Below, one piece after another: positions 1 through 5,249 of a stretch of DNA of 5,249 nt. Positions within the stretch are counted from its first letter, which is position 1. Every line of letters begins with the position of its first letter. Under the pieces are notes generated by a model, which saw only the letters and a program-made list of their open reading frames with translations, did not search any database and was not told the DNA's origin. The stretch covers positions 1-5,249 of the forward strand of contig USMH01000087.1 in the NCBI GenBank assembly GCA_900555745.1, read 5' to 3'. The stretch is from an uncultured Collinsella sp. Lineage in GTDB: Bacteria > Actinomycetota > Coriobacteriia > Coriobacteriales > Coriobacteriaceae. Made by a program: the position numbers and the translations under genes.

Positions 1-161
1 ATGGCATCGGTCTGCCGCTCGATTCCGACGGCGTCGCCTTTGTCAACGACTTCCTCAAGAAGATCGAAGACGATGGTACCTGGACCGAGCTGTGGCAGAT
101 CTGCATCGGCGACCGTACGGGCGACACCAACGTTCCCGAGCTGCCCGAGATCGGCGCCTAG
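1..161 (+). CDS. Amino acid (glutamate-type) ABC transporter substrate-binding protein, C-terminal fragment
   Basis: The window opens inside this gene. The readable frame starts at base 3 and gives about 52 residues ending at TAG 159-161. The tail contains GIGLPLDSDGVAFVND, then a helix with the pattern KKIEDDGTWTELW, then an IGDRTG segment and a proline-containing end. This is the usual C-terminus of family 3 solute-binding proteins: a G-(I/V)-G-L-P strand, a V-N helix, then a G-x-W motif. Such proteins are normally lipoproteins on the outer face of the membrane that deliver glutamate, glutamine or similar polar amino acids to the permease. The family call is supported by the permease and ATPase genes that follow on the same strand. 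The N-terminal signal and the ligand-binding residues lie outside the window, so the exact substrate cannot be read. Glutamate is inferred from the GluBCDA-like gene set. Confidence 0.82.
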   Translation, partial: GIGLPLDSDGVAFVNDFLKKIEDDGTWTELWQICIGDRTGDTNVPELPEIGA

Positions 162-249
162 GCAGCAAGCCTGGTAACGGCCGCAACGAAACCATACGGA
201 AACGCATGATGCGCTTTATTGCGGTAAACTGTTTCCTCACTGAGTTGTC

Positions 250-282
250 GGGGCTTCCGTACACACGGGAGCCCCTTTCCTT
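250..282 (+). terminator. Terminator-like or attenuating hairpin between binding-protein and permease genes
   Basis: Bases 250-260 (GGGGCTTCCGT) pair with 265-275 (ACGGGAGCCCC) in an 11-bp stem with one T-G wobble and a 4-base ACAC loop. The tract TTTCCTT follows at 276-282. This is the layout of an intrinsic terminator with an imperfect T-run, so partial termination is more likely than complete termination. Its position just downstream of the binding-protein gene and 17 bases before the permease start fits known importer operons in which the binding protein is made in excess. Confidence 0.72.
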
Positions 283-288
283 ATCGGC

Positions 289-295
289 GGGAGGT
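289..295 (+). promoter_or_regulatory. Ribosome binding site of the first permease gene
   Basis: The sequence GGGAGGT lies 4 bases before the ATG at 300 and is a good match to the anti-Shine-Dalgarno sequence. It fixes the start of the first permease. It begins 6 bases after the T-tract of the preceding hairpin, so translation of the permease gene starts just beyond the termination point. Confidence 0.7.
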
Positions 296-299
296 CCGC

Positions 300-959
300 A
301 TGAGTCTCTCCGAACTCTGGTCGCTCTATGGCCAGAACTATATCGACGCGCTGCTAGCAACCTGGGGCATGACGCTCGAATCGTTTGCCATCGCCATGGT
401 GCTGGCCGTCGCCGTCACCGTGATGCGCGTGTCGCCGCTCAAGCCGCTGCGCGTCTTTGGCGACCTGTATGTCCAGGTCTTCCGTAACATCCCTGGCATC
501 GCGCTGCTTATCATCGTCGTCTACGCGCTGCCGCCGCTCAAGGTCGTCCTGCCCTACCGCACCTGCGTTATCGTCGCCACGGTCCTCTTGGGCTCGGCCT
601 TTGGCTCCGAGAACTTTATGAGCGGCATCAACACCGTAGGCGTCGGCCAGGTGGAAGCCGCCCGCTCGCTGGGCATGAGCTTTAACCGTATCCTCGCCAA
701 GATCGTGATTCCGCAGGCGCTGCGCTCGAGCGTATTGCCCATGACCAACCTCTTTATCGCCGTCATGCTCACCACCGCGCTCGGCAGCCAGGTGCCGCTT
801 AAACCGCAGGAGCTCACCGGCGTGGTGAGCTACATCAATACCCGCTCGCTCGGCGGCGTCGCCGCGTTCTTTATCTCGGCGCTCGGCTACCTGGGCACGG
901 CCTTTGTGGTGAGCCACATTGGCAACTACATCGATAAGAAGGTGAGGATCCTTCGATGA
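300..959 (+). CDS. Amino acid ABC transporter permease, short subunit (GluC-like)
   Basis: A 219-residue inner-membrane subunit of a polar amino acid importer of the HisMQ/GluCD type. Hydrophobic segments lie at about residues 21-42, 61-78, 88-105, 146-162 and 187-204. The cytoplasmic EAA loop that docks on the ATPase is clear at about 119-138 (EAARSLGMSFNRILAKIVIP), with the diagnostic EAA, G and I-P positions. The length is typical for a GluC-like permease. The start has a strong Shine-Dalgarno site, and the stop overlaps the next permease start as ATGA, which points to translational coupling and a heterodimeric channel. One oddity is that the usual K-(N/D)-(S/T) after the fourth helix reads MLTTAL near residues 156-161. 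The family assignment is firm; glutamate as substrate is inferred from context. Confidence 0.93.
   Translation: MSLSELWSLYGQNYIDALLATWGMTLESFAIAMVLAVAVTVMRVSPLKPLRVFGDLYVQVFRNIPGIALLIIVVYALPPLKVVLPYRTCVIVATVLLGSAFGSENFMSGINTVGVGQVEAARSLGMSFNRILAKIVIPQALRSSVLPMTNLFIAVMLTTALGSQVPLKPQELTGVVSYINTRSLGGVAAFFISALGYLGTAFVVSHIGNYIDKKVRILR
939..947 (+). promoter_or_regulatory. Ribosome binding site of the second permease gene, inside the first
   Basis: AAGGTGAGG lies within the last codons of the short permease, 8 bases before the ATG at 956. Together with the ATGA stop/start overlap it supports coupled translation of the two permeases. Confidence 0.55.
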
Positions 960-1789
960 GCAAGCACTCCTCCCCTGCGCTTACCATGCGCGATGCGCTC
1001 TACGAGGCTCCCGGCCCCAAGATGCGCGCCAAGATTCGCATCGGCACCGCCATCTCACTCGTCGCCGTCGCCGCGCTCGTCGCCCTGGTACTGCAGCGCT
1101 TTTATGTGACCGGCCAGCTTTCGGTCCACTATTGGTATTTCTTTACGCACCTCACCACCTGGAAGTTCTTGCTTGCCGGCTTTGAGGGCACCATTAAAGT
1201 CGCACTCACCGCTGGCGCCATCGCGCTGGTGCTGGGCTTAGCCCTTATGCTCGGCCGCACCAGCGACATTAAGCCGCTGCAGCTGGTCTGCCGCGTGCTC
1301 ACCGATTTCTTCCGTGGCGTACCGAGCCTGCTGTTCATCTACTTCTTCTTTTTGGTGCTGCCCCAGTACAAAATTGCGCTGCCGTCGTTTTGGATGCTCA
1401 CGCTTCCCGTTGCGCTCGCTGCCGCCGGCGTGCTGGCCGAGATCTTCCGCGCCGGCGTCAACGCCGTGCCGCGCGGCCAGGTCGAGGCCGCCCAGGCACT
1501 CGGTCTCTCCAGGGCCAAAATCACCTTTAAAATCGTGTTGCCGCAGGCTATTCGGTTTATCATTCCGTCGTTGATTTCGCAGCTTGTAGTCGTAGTCAAA
1601 GACACCACCGTCGCCTACGTGGTGAGCTACCCCGACCTCATGCAAAACGCCCGCGTGCTCATTACCAACTACGACGCGCTCGTGTCGGTCTACCTGGTAA
1701 TCGCGGTCATCTACATCCTCATCAACGTCGCAATTAACAAGGCCGCCGTCTACGTTTCGCACAAGACCGGCGCGACCATCATCCGCTAA
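956..1789 (+). CDS. Amino acid ABC transporter permease, long subunit (GluD-like)
   Basis: A 277-residue permease that should pair with the preceding subunit to form the transmembrane path of the importer. It carries an N-terminal extension of about 70 residues with an extra predicted helix at about 29-46, as GluD-like proteins do. The core helices follow at about 73-99, 116-136, 146-164, 203-222 and 245-264. The EAA loop is at 177-198, with EAAQALGLSRAKITFKIVLP matching the consensus closely. After it comes KDTTVAYVVSYPDLM (about 215-229), the expected K-D-T stretch of this subfamily. The start overlaps the preceding stop by 4 bases. The basic segment at 21-28 (PKMRAKIR) suggests a cytoplasmic N-terminus. 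The family call is secure. The substrate, probably glutamate or glutamine, is inferred from the gene set and not proved by any residue seen here. Confidence 0.94.
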   Translation: MSKHSSPALTMRDALYEAPGPKMRAKIRIGTAISLVAVAALVALVLQRFYVTGQLSVHYWYFFTHLTTWKFLLAGFEGTIKVALTAGAIALVLGLALMLGRTSDIKPLQLVCRVLTDFFRGVPSLLFIYFFFLVLPQYKIALPSFWMLTLPVALAAAGVLAEIFRAGVNAVPRGQVEAAQALGLSRAKITFKIVLPQAIRFIIPSLISQLVVVVKDTTVAYVVSYPDLMQNARVLITNYDALVSVYLVIAVIYILINVAINKAAVYVSHKTGATIIR

Positions 1790-1810
1790 CGCTTTACCAT
1801 TTCTAGTCAT

Positions 1811-1816
1811 AAGGAG
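1811..1816 (+). promoter_or_regulatory. Ribosome binding site of the ATPase gene
   Basis: AAGGAG lies 9 bases before the ATG at 1826, in the 36-base gap after the long permease. No terminator or promoter is visible in this gap, so the ATPase gene is probably on the same transcript. Confidence 0.7.
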
Positions 1817-1825
1817 CCGAGCACC

Positions 1826-2590
<765 letters not shown>

Positions 2591-2602
2591 GCCAATTGCC
2601 AC

Positions 2603-2634
2603 GCGGGCAAATTCATCAGTAACGTTTGCCCCGC
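2603..2634 (+). other. Inverted repeat in the gap between ATPase and hydrolase genes
   Basis: GGGCAAA at 2605-2611 pairs with TTTGCCC at 2625-2631 across a 13-base loop. The outer GC/GC pair extends the stem after one bulged C. No T-tract follows, so it does not look like an intrinsic terminator. It could stabilise the 3' end of the importer message or be chance. The rest of the 87-base gap shows no convincing promoter. Confidence 0.4.
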
Positions 2635-2677
2635 TCTGCCCCCGTGCCATGTCCACCCGGATTCGAAAGCAACACCT

Positions 2678-3487
2678 ATGATCGGAACTCGTACTTCATC
2701 GTCCTACACCCCGCACGTCGACGTCGCCCCCGCCGACCGCCCACTCATCCTCGTCGCACCGCGCTGGGAAGAGGCAGAGCCGTTTTTTACCGAGATGCTC
2801 TCCCCCAACGAGGAAATCGCAAGCGTCTTTGTCGATGCCATCCTTGCCGCCGGCGGTCTGCCGCTGCAGATGTCCATTACCGAAGACGTCGACGTTATCC
2901 GTCATTACGTGGAAATCGCCGACGGCATCGCCATTCCCGGCGGTCCGGACGTCAACCCCAAACGCTGGGGCGACGAGCGTCCTTACGACCCCACGCTGTG
3001 CTGCGAGATTCGCGACCGTTTTGAGTTTAAGCTGGTTAACGAGGTACTTCGCGCCAAGAAGCCGCTCTTTACCACCTGCCGAGGCACGCAGCTGCTCAAC
3101 GTCGCCACCGGCGGCACCCTGTGCATGGACGTGCCGAGCCTGGGCGCGCGCGAGGGCCGCACGCAGTGGTGCCATACCCACGTGCTCAACGACCCCGTGC
3201 ATCCTGTCGAGGTCGTGCCGGGCTCGCTGCTGGAGCGCGCGGTTGGCGGGCACAGGCTGATCCAGACCAACTCCGCACACCACTGCTGCGTCGATCGTCT
3301 GGGTAAAAGCACACGCTTGGTCGCCAAGGCAACCGACGGCGTTCCCGAGTGTATTGAGGTCGAAGGCCAGCCTTTCTGCCTGGGCGTGCAATGGCACCCT
3401 GAATACACGTGGAAGACGCTCGAGACCGACTTTAACCTGTGGAAGTCGTTTGTCGAGGCAGCGGCAAAGGTCAAGCAGGCTCGCTAG
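2678..3487 (+). CDS. Gamma-glutamyl-gamma-aminobutyrate hydrolase family protein (peptidase C26, class I amidotransferase-like)
   Basis: A 269-residue cytoplasmic protein with the class I glutamine amidotransferase fold used as a hydrolase. The domain starts near residue 21 (RPLILVAPRW). GGPDVNP is at 88-94, and the nucleophile elbow TTCRGTQLLNV puts the catalytic cysteine at C134. The family's NSxHH motif appears as NSAHHCCVDRLG at 198-209, and QWHPE at 238-242 supplies H240 and E242 of the triad. Known members cleave gamma-glutamyl bonds, for example gamma-glutamyl-GABA in putrescine breakdown (PuuD). No other putrescine-pathway gene is in the window, so the substrate is open. The location directly behind a glutamate-type importer suggests joint use of gamma-glutamyl compounds. 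The ATG at 2678 has only a weak purine-rich stretch (GAAAG) before it. No strong alternative start was found, and the first 20 residues lie before the conserved core. Confidence 0.9.
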   Translation: MIGTRTSSSYTPHVDVAPADRPLILVAPRWEEAEPFFTEMLSPNEEIASVFVDAILAAGGLPLQMSITEDVDVIRHYVEIADGIAIPGGPDVNPKRWGDERPYDPTLCCEIRDRFEFKLVNEVLRAKKPLFTTCRGTQLLNVATGGTLCMDVPSLGAREGRTQWCHTHVLNDPVHPVEVVPGSLLERAVGGHRLIQTNSAHHCCVDRLGKSTRLVAKATDGVPECIEVEGQPFCLGVQWHPEYTWKTLETDFNLWKSFVEAAAKVKQAR

Positions 3488-3520
3488 CTCGCAAATCACT
3501 CAGGTTAAAGCCTCCTATGC

Positions 3521-3558
3521 CAGGCGGGCGAACACCAGCCACGGTGCCCGCCCGCCTG
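3521..3558 (+). terminator. Strong terminator hairpin between convergent transcription units
   Basis: CAGGCGGGCG at 3521-3530 pairs with CGCCCGCCTG at 3549-3558 over 10 bp. After a 2x2 internal loop, CACC (3533-3536) pairs with GGTG (3543-3546) around a 6-base loop. A T-rich stretch (ATTTGGTTTG) follows on the plus strand, so it most likely ends the importer-hydrolase transcript. The minus-strand genes end at 3597, 39 bases away, so it may also stop their message, although no clear T-run follows in that direction. Confidence 0.75.
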
Positions 3559-3596
3559 CATTTGGTTTGCTCGGTATGATTATCCCTCACAAACAA

Positions 3597-4415
3597 TCAA
3601 AGAAATCTCGACCGCAATCGGTCGATAGTGAAGCAGATGGCAAAAACGCTTGCTACGTTTATTAGGCAGTCAATTAAAATCGAAACGCATTGGCCGTCCC
3701 CCAACGGGGTCACACCGCAAATCCACATGAGCATCGAGGACGGAAGCGGAAGCATGGAATTGGCCCCGAGCTGTATGTAGATCGCTACAACATTGACAAG
3801 CAGCAGCATACCAATCGGACCGAAGCCGGACCCAAAATAGGAAACAGCAATCACGCAAGAGACCACATATGCAAGGCAGACGACACTCGCCAGAAGAAGT
3901 CGATAGCAAAAAATATTCAGGTTGAAATACTGCTGAGCATCCAAAACGATTACGCAGTTAAGACAGTACAAAACGACACTTGACAGGATAAATGCGCCCA
4001 AAAGGGCAAAAGAAGACAGCACCACTCGCGCAACGATAGCGCACACACGCTTCCCTCCCCGAGCCTCCGACAACCCCCACGATTCCTCAATAAAGCCCGA
4101 ACTGACAAAGCGCGGCACAATGCAAGCCGCGATGAACGGAAAGAACAATGCATGAGCCAACGGGGCCACGTTGAACAGCAGACCGCGGAAAACCTCTGCA
4201 TTACCAAATAGAAGGACATCCTCTGCCGATAGCCGAAGTGTCGGGTCTGGGAAAAAGCCCAAGAAACTGTTCTCACGGAGGCTACAGAACCACATCGGGA
4301 AAGAATTAAGCTGCAATACCACCATGCACGCATAAATTACCAGGATTAAGGCGTACGTCCATTTGCTCACATGCCTCAATTCTGAATGAAGAAATCTTCT
4401 AGTCTGGCGAGCCAT
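3597..4415 (-). CDS. Six-helix membrane protein, putative ABC-2-type permease (second of a paralogous pair)
   Basis: A 272-residue integral membrane protein, not matched to a named family with certainty. Hydrophobic segments lie at about residues 20-36, 84-103, 126-150, 168-195, 199-216 and 243-263. A large extracytoplasmic loop follows helix 1, and a charged loop with EESWGLSEARGGKR (110-123) follows helix 2. This topology is typical of ABC-2-type permeases in exporters and in lantibiotic- or bacitracin-type immunity transporters. The upstream gene has the same layout and a matching SSARG segment, so the two are probably paralogous halves of one heterodimer. The start chosen is ATG 4415, behind a G-rich GGGGG stretch. 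A GTG at 4433 would add six residues but has a poorer ribosome site. With ATG the gene overlaps its neighbour by 17 bases. It has 13 cysteines, many in or near predicted helices, and lower GC than the importer genes. Transported substrate unknown. Confidence 0.72.
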   Translation of the reverse strand: MARQTRRFLHSELRHVSKWTYALILVIYACMVVLQLNSFPMWFCSLRENSFLGFFPDPTLRLSAEDVLLFGNAEVFRGLLFNVAPLAHALFFPFIAACIVPRFVSSGFIEESWGLSEARGGKRVCAIVARVVLSSFALLGAFILSSVVLYCLNCVIVLDAQQYFNLNIFCYRLLLASVVCLAYVVSCVIAVSYFGSGFGPIGMLLLVNVVAIYIQLGANSMLPLPSSMLMWICGVTPLGDGQCVSILIDCLINVASVFAICFTIDRLRSRFL

Positions 4416-5223
4416 TGAGCGCACCCCCAGCACGAAAGCTCACGAGAGCGTAAATCAATACCGATAGACAGCTGGCTGCCACGCCGTATCCCAGAAGTGT
4501 CAGCTGACCCATATCGCTATACCCAAGGGCACATCCGACTCCAAGATACGGCCCCGGAAGAAGGAAAATCCATCGCAAGGACGGTATGGGCGCCTGAAGG
4601 AAGGTTCCGTAGAGCGTCAAGCTCATGACAAATCCAATAATTATCGCAGCCCCGCTCAATACAGCGCTGTCTGTAATCCGATAGATGGTCACCGTCTCCA
4701 GCGCAACCGATATCACCAATACAGCGTTGACTATCATTGCAGGCAAAAATGCAGTTAGCATATCGTGCGAGAGGTTATGCCCTCCACGTATTATGGCTAT
4801 TGCAAAAAGAAGAAGGCAAAGCGCACTATATGCTACGCCAATTATTAAAGCAAACGAAAGCACATGTGCTAGGACCCCATTAAAGCGGGTAAGACCTCTT
4901 GCTGAAGAAATTCGGTGTCCCTCTTCATAGCCGCGCTCCTGTAAAATCGCCAGGCAAACGATGAGCGGAACGAACAGAGACGTGCCGGCAAAAGCACTGC
5001 GCACAAGGGACTCATCGGGTGCAGAAGGATCGATTACATTCCAGCAGAAACCAATATCCTCCCCAAAAACGCTATTGCCAAAGGCGAGCAACGTTGTTCC
5101 GTTTTTTAGAAAGACACCGAAGAGAAGGCCGAACGCCAGCATAAGCGCAAGACCAAACTTCGCCGGAAACATCCTGTGCAAACGCATCATATCTGCCTTT
5201 ATGGGATGGATCGCCCGCTTCAT
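4399..5223 (-). CDS. Six-helix membrane protein, putative ABC-2-type permease (first of a paralogous pair)
   Basis: A 274-residue integral membrane protein with a basic N-terminus (MKRAIHPIKADMMRLHR) and predicted helices at about 22-39, 78-94, 116-146, 155-177, 185-208 and 242-262. The loop after helix 2 reads LQERGYEEGHRISSARGLTR (about 94-113). Its acidic stretch followed by S-x-A-R-G is the kind of coupling segment seen in ABC-2 permeases before helix 3, and it resembles the same region of the next gene. The two genes overlap, so they are very likely co-translated subunits. The ATG at 5223 has AAGGCGG 7 bases before it (5231-5237). The frame stays open to the window edge, so an upstream start cannot be formally excluded. 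No enzymatic or binding motif was seen. Export of a peptide or drug, or self-immunity, is the most likely role by topology, with moderate confidence only. Confidence 0.72.
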   Translation of the reverse strand: MKRAIHPIKADMMRLHRMFPAKFGLALMLAFGLLFGVFLKNGTTLLAFGNSVFGEDIGFCWNVIDPSAPDESLVRSAFAGTSLFVPLIVCLAILQERGYEEGHRISSARGLTRFNGVLAHVLSFALIIGVAYSALCLLLFAIAIIRGGHNLSHDMLTAFLPAMIVNAVLVISVALETVTIYRITDSAVLSGAAIIIGFVMSLTLYGTFLQAPIPSLRWIFLLPGPYLGVGCALGYSDMGQLTLLGYGVAASCLSVLIYALVSFRAGGALNGSPD

Positions 5224-5249
5224 AGCGAGACCGCCTTCATCAAGCGCCT
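5220..5249 (-). CDS. Possible C-terminal end of an upstream gene (ABC ATPase expected)
   Basis: On the minus strand, one frame from the window edge reads RRLMKAVSL and stops at a TGA that overlaps the next gene's ATG as ATGA. The arrangement is typical of coupled genes, and an ATP-binding subunit often precedes paired ABC-2 permeases. Only nine residues are visible, however, and another frame has TGA stops at 5240-5242 and 5237-5239 that could end the upstream gene instead. The assignment is therefore a positional guess. Confidence 0.25.
   Translation of the reverse strand, partial: RRLMKAVSL

Noticed and set aside
203..213. Small palindrome CGCATGATGCG in the gap before the short permease, considered as an operator
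   Set aside because: It is a single short copy with a one-base centre, and no promoter elements or second copy are nearby. Chance cannot be excluded.
181..224. CCGCAA...TTGCGG inverted repeat, considered as an RNA structure
   Set aside because: The stem is only 6 bp with a 32-base loop and does not extend outward, so it is weak compared with the hairpin at 250-275.
354..917. Minus-strand open frame opposite the short permease
   Set aside because: The permease frame has an EAA loop, good ribosome site and coupled downstream gene. The antisense product is a charged, His/Arg/Asp-rich shadow.
2605..2631. Inverted repeat after the ATPase gene considered as the operon terminator
   Set aside because: It lacks a following T-tract and is C-rich downstream, so it was listed only as a repeat.
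2696..3499. Minus-strand open frame of 267 codons opposite the C26 hydrolase
   Set aside because: The plus strand carries the catalytic Cys, His and Glu motifs in order. The antisense translation is low-complexity and has no known motif.
4416..4433. GTG start at 4433 for the second membrane protein
   Set aside because: It is possible, but the overlap with the upstream gene would grow to 35 bases and no good ribosome site precedes it. ATG 4415 has a G-rich stretch at suitable spacing.

Overview
This 5249-base window looks like chromosomal DNA of a high-GC, Gram-positive gut-type actinobacterium. A member of the Coriobacteriia, such as Collinsella, is my best guess. It rests on the GC-rich but TTT-tolerant codon use, the GluBCDA-like transporter organisation and the Shine-Dalgarno sites. 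It is an inference, since no RNA or marker gene is present.

Left part (1-2590, + strand): most of a polar amino acid ABC importer of the glutamate/glutamine family. In order these are the C-terminal tail of the extracellular substrate-binding protein (1-161), a terminator-like hairpin (250-282), a short permease (300-959), a longer permease overlapping it by 4 bases (956-1789), and the ATP-binding protein (1826-2590). The hairpin after the binding-protein gene would let that protein be made in excess over the membrane and ATPase subunits.

Middle (2678-3487, + strand): a class I glutamine amidotransferase-like hydrolase of the gamma-glutamyl-gamma-aminobutyrate hydrolase family (peptidase C26). 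It lies 87 bases after the ATPase gene with no convincing terminator between them. A hydrolase releasing glutamate from gamma-glutamyl compounds next to a glutamate-type importer suggests a shared uptake-and-use module, though the substrate is not readable from sequence. A strong hairpin (3521-3558) closes this operon.

Right part (3597-5249, - strand): two overlapping genes for six-helix integral membrane proteins of about 272 and 274 residues. They have the same helix layout and a shared cytoplasmic-loop motif, so they look like paralogous halves of one ABC-2-type export or immunity permease. Sampled base composition is lower here (31/60 and 32/60 GC) than in the importer genes (37/60 and 44/60). 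Transcription enters from beyond the right edge, where the ATPase partner would be expected. The window ends before that gene can be identified.

Overall, the importer and hydrolase are ordinary in type. The least characterised part is the paralogous membrane pair on the minus strand. No RNA gene, CRISPR array, insertion sequence or attachment site was seen.
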